A stretch of 64,000 bases of DNA from Deinococcus sp. YIM 134068 (GCF_036543075.1 NZ_JAZHPF010000001.1:407407-471406); one strand, 5' to 3'. Shown: positions 41,219 through 54,863, counted from the first letter of the stretch. Numbers and translations: made by a program. The notes: generated by a model from the sequence alone, not told the origin.

Positions 41219-42958
41219 CTACCACAGCCGCACTCCCGGCACGAGCTGGGCGTCCGCGATCATCGGGCCGAGGACGGGGGCGTACACGAGCAGCACGAGG
41301 AGAAAGGCGAAGACCGAGATGGCGAGCAGCGGCTCGGTGCGCCGGGTAAGCAGGCTGGCCGTCGCCAGGTTCTCTCCCGCCGGGCTGATCGCCTCGCTGT
41401 AGGGGATGGGCACGGCCTCGCCGTCCTGCACCCGCTTCGAGAGCAGCGTGCGGAACAGCACCCAGAAGAACAGCAGCCCGCCGACGAGGAGGATCACGCC
41501 GCTCAGGCCCGTGATGGCCTGCGGGACGGCGAGGTTCATCTCGCGGTACACGTTCTGCACGGTCGCACTCATCTGCGAGCGGCGCGGCACGCCGAGCAGC
41601 CCCTGCCAGTGCATCCCGACGGCGAAGAGCATCATGCCCACGAACCACAGCCACACCGACCACGACGCCAGGCGCGGGCCGAACAGCCGCTTGCCCGTCA
41701 GGTGCGGCACGAACCACAGGGCCACCCCCATGAAGGTGAGCGTCGTCGCCGTGCCCACCGTGATGTGGAAGTGTCCCGGAATCCAGGCGGTGTTGTGGAC
41801 GACCGGCCCGAAGGCGAGACTCGCGTTCACCACGCCGCCCGCGCCCCCGAAGATGAAGGAGGTCATGGCGAGCACCTGCGCGCTGAAGGAGGCGTTGCCC
41901 CACGGGAGGCGGCGAATCCAGCCCACCAGCCCCCGGCCCCCCCGCGCCCGCGCGCCGTCCTCCAGGCTCGCCGCCACGCTGAAGGCCGTCAGCAGGCTGG
42001 GCACGGCGACGAGGAAGGTCAGCAGCATGTGGATGCTCTTCCAGGTGTTCGAGATATTGGGATCGGCGTACTGGTGGTGCAGCCCCACGGGCACGCTGAA
42101 GATCAGGAACAGCACGAAGGCCAGCCGGGCGAGCGGCTCCGAGGCGATGCGTCCCCCCGCCTGACGGGGCAGGAAGGCGTACCACGAGATGTAGGCGGGC
42201 AGCACCCAGAAGTACACGATGGGGTGTCCCGTCCACCAGAAGAGGGTGCGCGCCAGCAGCGGGTCCACGCCGGAGGTCAGCCCCAGCGACCACGGGATGA
42301 GCAGCACGACGACCTCGACGACGATGCCGAGCGCCGCGATGGACCACATCAGCCAGGTGGCGACGCTCCCGAAGGCGACGAGCGGCGTGACCCGCCCCGG
42401 ATTCGCCCGCTTCCAGTGCCACCACGCCAGCACGACCTGCCCGGCGACGAGGAGGCTGGACCCCACCATCACGCCCGCCCCGATGTAGAAGAGGGGGCTG
42501 CCCTCCAGCGGCGGATAGAAGGTGTAGAGGACCGTCGCGTTGTTCGTCAGCAGCGGCACGGCGGCGGTGAGCAACCCGGCGGTCATCAGGAGGTAGGAGA
42601 ACCAGGCGAAGCGCATGTTGATCCGCACGCCGAGGTCCCGAACCGGCAGGTACAGCATCCACCCGCTGATGAAGAACTGCGTGAAGACGAGCGCGTTGAG
42701 AACGCCGTGCAGGGTCAGCCCCTGATAGTACGATCCCAGCAGCGCCCGGAGGACGGGGTAGTCGTAGACGTTGATGCCCGCGTAGTTCAGGGCCTGGAGC
42801 GGGCCGAGCAGGATGCCGACGAGCAGGGCCAGAAAGCCCGTCACGACGTAATACTGGGTGACTTTCTTCAGGCTGGCGAGGAAGGCGGCGTCCGGCGTGG
42901 CTTCGGCGCGCGGGCCGGACACCAGCGGCACGGAGGGCCGGAGGGGTGGGGTGGTCAC
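41219..42958 (-). CDS. cbaA: ba3-type cytochrome c oxidase subunit I
   Basis: Haem-copper oxidase catalytic subunit, 579 residues with about 13 membrane helices. CuB/haem ligands appear as TLHGVLNALVF, FWWTGHPIVYFWVLPAY (the His-Tyr crosslink region), VGLHHQYAD and the haem His pair in PGHFHITVG. The K-channel-only pattern and the flanking small subunits fit the B-type (ba3) class found in Thermus. Proton-pumping terminal oxidase suited to low oxygen. Strong tandem hydrophobicity. Confidence 0.95.
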   Translation of the reverse strand: MTTPPLRPSVPLVSGPRAEATPDAAFLASLKKVTQYYVVTGFLALLVGILLGPLQALNYAGINVYDYPVLRALLGSYYQGLTLHGVLNALVFTQFFISGWMLYLPVRDLGVRINMRFAWFSYLLMTAGLLTAAVPLLTNNATVLYTFYPPLEGSPLFYIGAGVMVGSSLLVAGQVVLAWWHWKRANPGRVTPLVAFGSVATWLMWSIAALGIVVEVVVLLIPWSLGLTSGVDPLLARTLFWWTGHPIVYFWVLPAYISWYAFLPRQAGGRIASEPLARLAFVLFLIFSVPVGLHHQYADPNISNTWKSIHMLLTFLVAVPSLLTAFSVAASLEDGARARGGRGLVGWIRRLPWGNASFSAQVLAMTSFIFGGAGGVVNASLAFGPVVHNTAWIPGHFHITVGTATTLTFMGVALWFVPHLTGKRLFGPRLASWSVWLWFVGMMLFAVGMHWQGLLGVPRRSQMSATVQNVYREMNLAVPQAITGLSGVILLVGGLLFFWVLFRTLLSKRVQDGEAVPIPYSEAISPAGENLATASLLTRRTEPLLAISVFAFLLVLLVYAPVLGPMIADAQLVPGVRLW

Positions 42959-43014
42959 GGGGTTTGTTTCTCCTCAAGGGTGGATTTGAACGGAGACGGA
43001 CGAACTGATCTTTC

Positions 43015-43042
43015 TGGCGACTGGCCGCTGGCGACTGGCGAC
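43015..43042 (+). repeat. Heptanucleotide array
   Basis: TGGCGAC, TGGCCGC, TGGCGAC, TGGCGAC between oxidase subunits I and II, i.e. inside an operon. Same unit type as 9028-9055. Confidence 0.75.
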
Positions 43043-43048
43043 CCCACG

Positions 43049-43606
43049 CTAGGGCCGACTCCGCGCCGTGGGCGGGTCCACCACGACGCGGGTGATCATG
43101 CCGTGGTGGCCGATGCCGCAGTACTCGTTGCAGATCACGCTCTGCTCGCCGGGGCGGCGGAAGGTCAGGGTGAAGCTCGCCACGTGGCCGGGCAGGATTT
43201 CGGCGTTGATATTAGTTCCGGTCACGTAGTAGCCGTGTACCACGTCGGCGGCGGTGACGTGGATGGTCACGGGCCGCCCGGCGGGCACGCGCAGCACCGC
43301 CGGCTCGAAGTTGAAGGCGCGGGCGACCACGAAGGCCTCCAGCGAGCCGTCCGCGTTCTCGCGCAGGCCGGGCTTGGCAAAGGGGGTGGCGGCGAGGTTC
43401 CTGGGGTCCACGCGCCCGCTCGTGACCCCGCCCGCGTGCCCGCCGCCCGTGCCGCGCAGCAGGGGGAAGGTGCCGCTGATCATGCTGCTGAACACGCTGG
43501 CGAAGAGCAGCAGCAGCAGCACGACCGCGATGCCGAGCCAGATGTTCTCGTACCGTTCGAGGGTGCGGTGGTCGAGGCGGCGCACCGGGCGATGGGGGGC
43601 CGCCAC
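43049..43606 (-). CDS. cbaB: ba3-type cytochrome c oxidase subunit II
   Basis: 185 residues. A single N-terminal helix (IWLGIAVVLLLLLFASVF) is followed by a cupredoxin domain with CuA ligands: His in ADVVHGYYV and CNEYCGIGHHGM, which supplies two Cys, His and Met. GTG 43606 is chosen: it follows the stop of subunit IIa by 1 nt and has a GGGGCGGG upstream. A TTG at 43624 in frame is possible. Confidence 0.93.
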   Translation of the reverse strand: MAAPHRPVRRLDHRTLERYENIWLGIAVVLLLLLFASVFSSMISGTFPLLRGTGGGHAGGVTSGRVDPRNLAATPFAKPGLRENADGSLEAFVVARAFNFEPAVLRVPAGRPVTIHVTAADVVHGYYVTGTNINAEILPGHVASFTLTFRRPGEQSVICNEYCGIGHHGMITRVVVDPPTARSRP

Positions 43607-43607
43607 G

Positions 43608-43766
43608 TTACGCCCGCCCCTCAAGGACGCCCAGCACCAGCATCCACATGAAGACTATGGCGAGGAGCAGCGTGGCGACCACCATCAGCGTGCCACGCGG
43701 AACGGCGCGGGGGGCGTGGTCGTGCTCCTCGGCGGGGTGGCCGGGGGGGGAGGAACGGTCGCTCAC
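43608..43766 (-). CDS. cbaD: ba3-type oxidase subunit IIa, one-helix protein
   Basis: 52 residues: a polar N-terminus (SDRSSPPGHPAEEHDHAPRA) and one membrane helix (TLMVVATLLLAIVFMWMLV). Position between the CBS gene and subunit II and size match subunit IIa of Thermus ba3 oxidase. The GTG start overlaps the CBS gene stop (GTGA). Confidence 0.8.
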   Translation of the reverse strand: MSDRSSPPGHPAEEHDHAPRAVPRGTLMVVATLLLAIVFMWMLVLGVLEGRA

Positions 43767-44221
43767 GCGCGCACCTCCTCGCTTCCCCGCTCGCCCTCGT
43801 GAGATGTGGGGGAGTCTGGCACCCCCGCGTAGTCGTGCAGCAGGTCGGTCACGGTGAGGACGCCGACGAGCGTTCCGGCGTCGTCCACCACGGGCATCCC
43901 GCCGATGCGGTGACGCAGCAGGGTCGAGGCGGCGTCCCGCGCGTCGGCCTCCGGGTGGGTCGTGACGACGCTCCGGCGCATCACCTCCCCCACGGTCACG
44001 GCGGCGAGGCGGGTGGTCGCCTCCCACATGCTGAGGGTGGTTGTGCGGCCCGGCAGCGCCTCGCGCAGGTCGCGGTCGGTCACGATACCGACGAGCCGCC
44101 CCCCGCCGAGGACGGGCAGCCGCCGAATCCCCCGCTGGCGCATCAGCAGGGCCGCGTCGGGCAACTTCGCCTCCGGGGAGACGGTCACGGGCGAGGGGGA
44201 CATCAACTCGCCGACTTTCAT
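43763..44221 (-). CDS. Tandem CBS-domain protein
   Basis: 152 residues with two CBS motifs: MSPSPVTVSPEAKLPDAALL with RRLPVLGGGRLVGIVTDRDL, and MRRSVVTTHPEADARDAAS with GGMPVVDDAGTLVGVLTVTDLL. CBS pairs bind adenine nucleotides and act as energy sensors. First gene of the oxidase operon, translationally coupled to subunit IIa, so it may tie oxidase amount or activity to ATP/AMP; that is inference. Confidence 0.9.
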   Translation of the reverse strand: MKVGELMSPSPVTVSPEAKLPDAALLMRQRGIRRLPVLGGGRLVGIVTDRDLREALPGRTTTLSMWEATTRLAAVTVGEVMRRSVVTTHPEADARDAASTLLRHRIGGMPVVDDAGTLVGVLTVTDLLHDYAGVPDSPTSHEGERGSEEVRA

Positions 44222-44464
44222 GGCAGGGTCTCCATGCCCGAAAAGCTCCCGCCGGGCTATTACGGCGGCATTACCACAGGGGGAGGGCAGGGAAGGGGGC
44301 AGGAACTGGCTCCTCCGCGAGGAGAGGGCGTGTGGGGACCAAGACGAACTGCGGAAAGGCGGCTAGAGAGCGACACCTTTTCCACAGGAAGTGCGGAGCG
44401 ACGTAACTACGCGCCGCCTTGATGGATGACTACGCGGCGCTTTGTCTGTTGCTCCTTCCCTTGA

Positions 44465-44624
44465 ACGCTTGATATGCAAGAGAAAGTGAGCGTCCTGGCT
44501 GTGCTCTTTGCCCCCTCCCTCCTTGTGGGGGAGGGTTGGGGAGGGGGGTAACGGGCGCAGCTCGCCCCGCTTCCAAATGATAAGAATGCTCCTCTTGCCC
44601 AAGTTGCCATCCACATCTGGCGTC
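44465..44624 (+). repeat. MITE-like element, copy 3
   Basis: A 160-bp copy of the element at 3374 and 13946, same orientation. The left end is ACGCTTGATATG and the right end read backwards ACGCCAGATGTG; the G-quadruplex motif is at 44527-44548. The internal stem-loop is more decayed than in the other copies, and no target duplication is clear, so this looks like the oldest copy. The rest of the 44222-44716 gap shows nothing recognisable. Confidence 0.82.
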
Positions 44625-44716
44625 CCCTGGGGGAGGGCTGGGACCGACACAGCCCCGCAGGAGAGGGGATGAAACGGGCCTGGCTTTTCCAGACAGAGGA
44701 TTGACGACCCCGTGCT

Positions 44717-45532
44717 CTACCGTCCCAGGAACGGCAGCGGCCCGGTCGCCGGAACACCCAGCACCGTGTCGGCGCAGGGCACCTCTCCCAGCTTGATGCG
44801 CTCGGCGAGGCACACGGTTTCGGGCATGGGGGTGTCGCCCACCTCGTCGCGCAGGTAACGGCGGTAACGGCGGTAGTGTTCGACGGCCTCGTACTTGCCG
44901 CGTGTCGCCGCGAGGCAGGTCATCAGGCGCTGGTGGTGGTCCTCCCCGATCAGGGGGTCGCATTCCACCGCCCGCGTGAGGGCCAGTGCCGCCAGGGGGC
45001 ACTCCCGCCGCGCGCAGTGGAGCATGGCGAGGGCCACATGCGCCCGCACCCGCGCCGCCCGGTGGTGCGCCCGCGCCGCGTCCACCCACTCGGCGCGCAC
45101 GCCCGGCAGGTACTCCCCGTCCGCCACCGCCAGCGCCCGCCGCAGGGCCGCCTCACGCTCGGCGTCGTCACGGGCGAACCGGGCGTCGTGTAGCCCCGCG
45201 TGCAGCGCGGCGGTATCGCTCTGCGCGAGGAGCGCCGGATGCAGGGCGTAGCGTCCGCGCACCTCCATCACGGCGTCCGCGCTTCCCAGCGTTGCCCGCA
45301 GGCGGCACAGCGCCACCCGAAAGCGGTTCGCGGCGGCGGGCGTGTCCTCCAGCCCCCACAGCTCCGCAACGGCGTCCGCCCGGTACACCCCGTCCTCGTG
45401 CGCGTGGAGATACCACAGCAACTCCTCCGCGCTGCGGGCAGGCCACGCCAGCGGCTGCCCACTCAGCAGAACCACGGCGTCTCCCAGCGTGTGGATGTGG
45501 AGGGTGGAGGGGATCGGGGCGAGGGCAGTCAT
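44717..45532 (-). CDS. BTAD-domain transcriptional regulator
   Basis: 271 residues. N-terminal winged-helix of OmpR/SARP type (LHIHTLGDAVVLLSGQPL, AELLWYLHAHEDGVYRADAVAELW, AANRFRVALCRLRATLG), then a TPR-like bacterial transcriptional activation domain from about 110 (GEYLPGVRAEWVDAARAHHR, GEDHHQRLMTCLAATRGKYEAVEHYRRYRRYL). No ATPase domain, so a short SARP-like regulator. AAAGGAG 9 nt before the ATG. Targets unknown. Confidence 0.88.
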   Translation of the reverse strand: MTALAPIPSTLHIHTLGDAVVLLSGQPLAWPARSAEELLWYLHAHEDGVYRADAVAELWGLEDTPAAANRFRVALCRLRATLGSADAVMEVRGRYALHPALLAQSDTAALHAGLHDARFARDDAEREAALRRALAVADGEYLPGVRAEWVDAARAHHRAARVRAHVALAMLHCARRECPLAALALTRAVECDPLIGEDHHQRLMTCLAATRGKYEAVEHYRRYRRYLRDEVGDTPMPETVCLAERIKLGEVPCADTVLGVPATGPLPFLGR

Positions 45533-45894
45533 GACTTGTGACTCCTTTCACTTGTATGATCCTCCGTCTGGGGAAGGCGTTTGTCCCGGCTGGCCTCGTC
45601 CCCAGTTTCCTTGCCGCCTCCGCCCAGGTTCGGGAATTGGATGGGAGGCAGGGCCTTCTGTTACCGGATCACGCCGAGGCGCACGTGCCCGCCCACGACT
45701 GACCTGCGCGGCGGCGAGTCGCGTGGGCTTCGGGTGGAGGTCGGGGCTGGAGCCGGATGAGGCGTCACCTCCGACTAGAATGAATCTCCTGTGGAAGCCG
45801 GAGAAAGGAGAGGGCAGAAGACCCACAACGAGGGGACATCACCTTCTGCCTTTGACCGTGTATACCCTTGAACGGCCAGAGCAGGGACTGCCCC
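45533..45894. other. Intergenic gap with no recognised feature
   Basis: About 360 bp between the BTAD gene start and the aguB end. I see no gene, RNA family or repeat in it. Confidence 0.5.
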
Positions 45895-46788
<894 letters not shown>

Positions 46789-46877
46789 GGCCCCAGGGTA
46801 CTCGGCCCATGTCCGGCGCAGGGTGAAGGGGGTCGGGTTCGCCGGAGGTGCTGGCGGCGGCGTGTTAGCGTGCCCCC

Positions 46878-47531
46878 ATGACGGCGGCCAACTCCGGCAC
46901 CACCGAGGTCTACATCGATTTCCTCTGCCCCTACGCCTGGCGCGGTGTGGAACTGGCCGCCGTGCTGCGCGCGGAGGGCGAGCCTTTCACCCTGCGGCAC
47001 TTCTCGCTCACCCAGGGCAATCACCCTGAGAACGCCGGGAAGGACGCGCCCGTCTGGTGGCTGACCGACCAGCCGCTCGGCGAGGGCGACCGCTTCCAAC
47101 AGGCGAGCCTGTCCGCCTTCCTCGCCGCGCAGGCCGCCGCCCGCCAGGGAGAGGAGGCGGCGTGGGCCTTCACGCTCGCGCTGTTCCGCGCCTACCACGA
47201 GCGGCGGCAACCGTTGGAGGAGGCGACCTTCGCCGGGGCGGCCCAGGAGGCGGGCCTGGACATGGAACGCTGGTCGGCGGACTGCCGGGACGAATCCGGC
47301 CTGCGGGTCAGCCTGCGGGCGGACCTCACAGAAGCGGCTGAGATCGGTGTGTTCGGCACCCCCACTTTTGTCCTGCCGGACGGCAGCGCCGCCTACTACC
47401 GCTTCGAGAACCTGACCCGCGACGTGACCGAGGCCCGCAGATGGTGGACGCTCTACGGCGAAGTCCTGCACAGCGGGGCCGGAATCGCCACGATCAAGCG
47501 TGCCCGGAAGCGCCCGGCTCTTAGAACCTAA
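46878..47531 (+). CDS. DsbA-family thioredoxin-fold protein
   Basis: 217 residues with the strand-turn VYIDFLCPYAWRGVELA, an active-site position reading CPYA instead of CxxC, the large helical insert, and GVFGTPTFVLPDG with the cis-Pro. With one Cys only, it resembles the FrnE/2-hydroxychromene-carboxylate isomerase branch, so disulfide exchange is doubtful; a glutathione- or bacillithiol-using transferase is an alternative. No signal peptide. TAGCGT (46866-46871) ends 6 nt before the ATG (leaderless). Confidence 0.82.
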   Translation: MTAANSGTTEVYIDFLCPYAWRGVELAAVLRAEGEPFTLRHFSLTQGNHPENAGKDAPVWWLTDQPLGEGDRFQQASLSAFLAAQAAARQGEEAAWAFTLALFRAYHERRQPLEEATFAGAAQEAGLDMERWSADCRDESGLRVSLRADLTEAAEIGVFGTPTFVLPDGSAAYYRFENLTRDVTEARRWWTLYGEVLHSGAGIATIKRARKRPALRT

Positions 47532-47557
47532 CGGGAACTCCGATTTGGGCGCTCAGG

Positions 47558-48714
<1,157 letters not shown>

Positions 48715-48718
<4 letters not shown>

Positions 48719-49812
48719 TCCCCCGTCCACGGCTCCCCCACGGGCTGCTGCTGGGTCATGCAGTGGAAGGAGCCGCCACCCTCGATGATCGCCCGGCTCA
48801 TCAGGCCAACCACCTCGCGCCCCGGAAAGAGGGGCCGCAGGATGTCCAGCGCCCGCCCGTCGTTCGGGTCGCCGTAACAAGGCACGACCACGAAGCCGTT
48901 CCCGATGTAGAAGTTCGCGTAGGTCGGCGGCAGGCGGCCCTCCGCCCCCTCCAGCCGGTTCGCCGGGAGGGGCAATTCCACGACGCGGAAGGGTTCGTCG
49001 TTCAGGTCCGTCATGCCCCGCAGGTCGGCCAGATTCTTCGCCATGACAGCGTAATTTGCGTCTGCCTCGTCCTCCGCCACGCTCGTCACGAGGGTCGCCT
49101 CGTCCGTGAAGCGGGTGATCGTGTCGATGTGGCCGTCCGTGTGGTCGTTCTCCAGCCCACCGTCCAGCCACAGCAGCTTGTCCACCCCCAACGTGTCTCG
49201 CAGCAGGGCCGCGTAGTCTTCCTCGGTCACCCCCGGATTGCGCGTCTGTGTCAGGAAGCACGAGCGGGTCGTCAGGCCCACGCCCCCGCCGTTGACCTCC
49301 AGCCCGCCGCCCTCCAGCACCTCGGGACGGTCCCAGTGGGCGACCCCGAGGAACGAGGCCACGTGCTCGGGCACCTCGTCGTCATGGCTGAAATGGAACT
49401 TGCCGCCCCAGGCGTTGAAGCGCCAGTTGACGAGGGAGAGGTCCGTCCCCCGAGTCACGAAGATCGGCCCGTTGTCCCGAATCCACACGTCGTCGAGGGG
49501 GACGCGGTGGAGAGTCACGTCCACGCCCTCGCCCAACCGCCCCCGCGCATCCGCCTCGCTCTCCTCATCGCGGACGAGCAGATGCACCGGCTCGAAGCGG
49601 GCAATCGTCCGCACCAGCTCGGCGAATTCGGTGCGTACGCCCTCCAGGTGGCCGAACCATAGCTCGTCGCCCTGCGGCCAGCTCATCCACGTCGCCGCGT
49701 GGGGTGCCCACTCGGGCGGCATGGTGAAGCCCAGCTCGCGCGGCGTCGGCTCTGTCGGGGTCAGGTGCGCGGCGGTGGGGGAGGCGGGGGGGGTCGTGCT
49801 CACGGCGCGCAT
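48715..49812 (-). CDS. aguA: Agmatine deiminase
   Basis: Converts agmatine to N-carbamoylputrescine. 365 residues of the guanidino-group-modifying fold. Motifs are ATWMSWPQ, VWIRDNGPIFV, NAWGGKF, GLEVNGGG, ENDHTDGHIDTITRF and the C-terminal GGGSFHCMTQQQP with the catalytic Cys351. Together with AguB it gives arginine-derived putrescine. The first 20 residues are Pro/Thr-rich and not conserved; a start further in is possible. Confidence 0.95.
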
Positions 49813-49999
49813 TGTCTCACCCAGGGGAGGGGGGAAGGTGACGGGAACGGCAACTCAGGACTTCAGGTAGGACGGAAGGACCTGGGGAAAAGTTCTCCTT
49901 TCACTCCTTCTTCCGAACCGCAGAATGACGAAGCGGAAGGGCGAAGGTTGTGAGTTCTCGTTGGACTGAGAAGCTGCGTCCGACTGCTGAATCCCGTTG

Positions 50000-50350
50000 C
50001 TAACGCGGCCATTCGCCGAAGGTCAGGCGCGGTGGACGGTCGTAGGTGCTCGCTTCGAGTCGAAGTTCCAGCCAGCGTCCATCTATCGCGGTGGTGACCA
50101 GCGGCGCTGGCAGAGAAAAATGCAGCAGGGCGACGTGGTTCCCCTCTCTCGCTAGGACGCTGGCCCTCAGCTCGCCCGCTTGAACACATTGAACGTCGGG
50201 GCGGCAGCGGCTGTCCTGCACCCGCAGCACCGTCAGGGTGAAGTCGCCCAGTCGGCCCGTCTGACCGGGGGAGAGCGTCAGCGTTGCGGCATTTGCGACC
50301 CCGACGGCAGCCAACATGAGAGGTGGCAGCGAGCGAAACAGGAGGTGCAT
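50000..50350 (-). CDS. Small exported protein, function unknown
   Basis: 116 residues from ATG 50350: signal peptide LPPLMLAAVGVANAA, then a beta-rich domain (TLTLSPGQTGRLGDFTLTVL, RVQDSRCRPDVQCVQAGEL) with one Cys pair that could form a disulfide. The frame is open for ten more codons upstream. No family recognised. The 49813-49999 gap has no gene. Confidence 0.7.
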   Translation of the reverse strand: MHLLFRSLPPLMLAAVGVANAATLTLSPGQTGRLGDFTLTVLRVQDSRCRPDVQCVQAGELRASVLAREGNHVALLHFSLPAPLVTTAIDGRWLELRLEASTYDRPPRLTFGEWPR

Positions 50351-50390
50351 GGCTTCATTGAGACGCTTGGAGCCGAGCATCGTCTGACTT

Positions 50391-50651
50391 TCACCCGAGC
50401 AGCGGCGGGTCGCCCGTACACGCCAGCGCGCGGAAGTGCGCGGCCTTCTCCTCCAACCCCATCTGTTCGTAGCAGGCGGCGAGCTTCAGGGCGAAGAACT
50501 CCACGGCGCGGCAGTCCTCGCGGCGCTCGGCGGCCTCCAGACACGCGCGGTAGTGCATGACCGCGAGGTGATACTGCTCCCCAGACGCGGCGTGTTCTGC
50601 CCGGCAATGGCTCATCCTGAGGGACACGATGTCGGAGGCCGTCGCTTTCAT
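50391..50651 (-). CDS. Small helical TPR-like protein
   Basis: 86 residues that read as two or three helices (YHLAVMHYRACLEAAERRED, VEFFALKLAACYEQMGLEE). TACACT (50664-50659) lies 7 nt upstream of the ATG (leaderless). No specific family. Confidence 0.72.
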   Translation of the reverse strand: MKATASDIVSLRMSHCRAEHAASGEQYHLAVMHYRACLEAAERREDCRAVEFFALKLAACYEQMGLEEKAAHFRALACTGDPPLLG

Positions 50652-50726
50652 GGCTCAGAGTGTAAACACGACGGCGGCGAGATGAATGAAAGGTGAATCC
50701 GATTTACGACGCGGCTCGGAGTGGGT

Positions 50727-52124
<1,398 letters not shown>

Positions 52125-52270
52125 GGGGCGAAGGATACCCGCACGTCGGACCAGAACGGGGAGGTTTGAGGAATAGAAAGTCTGGCCTTCCAGCAGCGGG
52201 CACGCCATTTGGCTTACAGAGGTGAACAGAGCCGACTGGGACATGGTTTTCTCCAAGGCTTTTGCACAAG

Positions 52271-52328
52271 ATAGAAAGCCGGTATTGACATAAGTTTAAG
52301 GGCGTGTTTCTATTCTCCCAAAGGAGGA
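52271..52328 (+). promoter_or_regulatory. Promoter and ribosome-binding site of the SHOCT-like operon
   Basis: TTGACA (52285-52290) with a -10-like TCTATT at 18-nt spacing and a strong AAAGGAGGAG before ATG 52333. Perfect 7-bp inverted repeats ATAGAAA (52271-52277) and TTTCTAT (52307-52313) bracket the -35 and reach the -10, a possible operator. Confidence 0.65.
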
Positions 52329-52332
52329 GCGC

Positions 52333-53214
<882 letters not shown>

Positions 53215-53218
53215 GGCC

Positions 53219-53866
53219 ATGAGGGAGAAAGTCAAACGTCTGCTCGACCTCGTGCGCGCCGGACGCCTGAGCCTGGAGGACGCCGCGCCGCTGCTCGCCG
53301 CCCTGAGTCCCAAACTCGCCCTGACGGACCCCGACCGCGAGTTCGTGGCCTCCCTGCTCGCCCGCACGGAACTGGACACAGGGCAGGTCGCCGAACAACT
53401 CCTGCTCTTGCGCGGCGTGCGCGAGACGCCACCGCCGCCACCCTTCCCGCCCCGCCCGCCGCAATTCTCCGGCGAGTGGCGGGGAACGGACCGGGGAGGC
53501 AGACGTTACAACGGCAGCTTCTCAGATGTGGAGGGCCTGATGGACAGCGTGGGTTCGATGGTGGGCCGGGTTGGAGAGGTCGTGGGAACCATGAACGGTG
53601 GCCCGTTTCAACGGAACACGGCTTCCCCCCGCATCCTGCGTGTGGAAGTCGAGTCGGGCGAGGGCGACGAGTACAAGGCGAACCTGCCCGTCAGCCTCGC
53701 GCCGCACCTGCACAAACTCATTCCCCCCCACGGCCTCCGGGCGCTGGAACGCGCGGGCCTGAGCGTGGAGGCGCTGCAACTCCTCATCGAGGCCGACCCG
53801 CCCCCCGGCGACCTGATCGACGCGGAGGACGGCGAGGGGAACAGCGTCAAGCTCTCGCTGAAGTGA
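53219..53866 (+). CDS. SHOCT-like motif protein, second gene of the operon
   Basis: 215 residues. N-terminal KRLLDLVRAGRLSLEDAAPL repeats the helical motif; a second helix pair follows, then a Pro-rich linker (PPPPPFPPRPPQ) and a conserved-looking C-terminal domain (LRVEVESGEGDEYKANLPVS, LIEADPPPGDLIDAEDGEG). Starts 4 bp after the upstream stop. Confidence 0.82.
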   Translation: MREKVKRLLDLVRAGRLSLEDAAPLLAALSPKLALTDPDREFVASLLARTELDTGQVAEQLLLLRGVRETPPPPPFPPRPPQFSGEWRGTDRGGRRYNGSFSDVEGLMDSVGSMVGRVGEVVGTMNGGPFQRNTASPRILRVEVESGEGDEYKANLPVSLAPHLHKLIPPHGLRALERAGLSVEALQLLIEADPPPGDLIDAEDGEGNSVKLSLK

Positions 53867-53929
53867 GACGGTCGGCGGAGGGTTGAGGTGAACAGACCTC
53901 CGCCCTCCGCTCTCCTCATAGAGTGACCC

Positions 53930-54286
53930 ATGCCCAGACCCCTTCCCCTCCCCTTCCCCGACGAGACCGAGGCCCCCCTCGTCACCGAATTGCGTTTCCC
54001 GACGAGCGGCGTCACCGTGCGCGGCGTCTTCGATCTCAACGAATTTGCCACGCTGTCGCCGGAGAATCTGGAATTCCTGCGTCTCTACATCCGCGTGCGC
54101 GGCAACCTCAAGGAAGTGGAGCGCGTGCTGGGCCTGAGCTACCCGACCGTGCGCGCCCGCTTCGACACGCTGCTGCGCGCCATCGGCTACGAGCCTGAAG
54201 CCGCCGACCCCCAATCCGAAGTATTGGAGCGGCTGGAACGCGGCGAGATCACGCCGGACGAGGCGGCGCGCAAGCTGAGGCGGTGA
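53930..54286 (+). CDS. DUF2089 helix-turn-helix protein
   Basis: 118 residues. Central EFATLSPENLEFLRLYIRVR and NLKEVERVLGLSYPTVRARF are the DUF2089 helix-turn-helix, and the C-terminus ERLERGEITPDEAARKLRR is the helical motif shared with the two upstream genes. Probably the DNA-binding regulator of the operon, with the shared motif mediating contact among the three proteins; that is inference. No zinc-ribbon Cys, unlike many DUF2089 members. Confidence 0.88.
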   Translation: MPRPLPLPFPDETEAPLVTELRFPTSGVTVRGVFDLNEFATLSPENLEFLRLYIRVRGNLKEVERVLGLSYPTVRARFDTLLRAIGYEPEAADPQSEVLERLERGEITPDEAARKLRR

Positions 54287-54302
54287 GGGCTGTCCGGCCT
54301 GC

Positions 54303-54863
54303 CTACAACACGCCCAGGTAAATCTCGTCCAGCGTCAGCGCGCGGTTCAAACACGGAATATCTACGCTGCCGCTGCCGCTCACGTCCTGCAAGTCCCAGC
54401 CGCCCTCGCGCCGCCCGTAGGCGTACACGCGCCGTTCCTTCTGCTCCACGATCAGGTACGTCTGGAGGGAGGGGATGGACGTGTACACGCCGTATTTGCC
54501 GAAGCGGTCGTGGGAGGCGGTGCTGGGCGAGAGGACTTCGACGAGGAAGCAAGGGGAGGTTTCCGCGTCGTTGTCGCCGCTGTCCCGGTCGCAGACGAGC
54601 ATCACGTCGGGGGAGAAGAACGAGGCGCTGTCCTCCACCCTGAGTTTCATATCGTTCTGATACAGGCGACACCCTGCGCGAAGAGCGTCCAGATACAGCA
54701 CGCCGAAAATGTTCCCGCTAATGAGGACGTGAGGGCGACCGGCCCCAGCCTGCGCGTGCAGCGGGTAGACGAAGCCGCCCACGTACTCGCGCTTGTACGG
54801 GCTTTTCTCCTCCGTCCGCAGGTACTCCTCCACGCTCATCGCTTTGGGGGCGGGGTCGGTCAT
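54303..54863 (-). CDS. Uma2-family (DUF820) PD-(D/E)XK nuclease
   Basis: 186 residues. Pattern MSVEEYLRTEEKSPYKREYVGGFVY, then FFSPDVMLVCDRD and the catalytic PCFLVEVLSPSTASHDRFGKY, followed by a YLIVEQKERRVYAY strand, as in Uma2 proteins, which are abundant in cyanobacteria and Deinococcus and of unknown role. TAAAAT (54875-54870) lies 6 nt before the ATG. Confidence 0.9.
   Translation of the reverse strand: MTDPAPKAMSVEEYLRTEEKSPYKREYVGGFVYPLHAQAGAGRPHVLISGNIFGVLYLDALRAGCRLYQNDMKLRVEDSASFFSPDVMLVCDRDSGDNDAETSPCFLVEVLSPSTASHDRFGKYGVYTSIPSLQTYLIVEQKERRVYAYGRREGGWDLQDVSGSGSVDIPCLNRALTLDEIYLGVL

Noticed and set aside
40793..43651. A 950-codon open frame on the plus strand opposite the oxidase operon
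   Set aside because: Its product is His/Arg/Glu-rich low-complexity sequence with no motif, and the other strand encodes well-defined oxidase subunits.
52283..52295. Possible radiation/desiccation response motif (palindromic TTATG...CATAA) before the SHOCT-like operon
   Set aside because: Only the right half (TTGACATAA) matches; the left half does not, and TTGACA is better explained as a -35 box.
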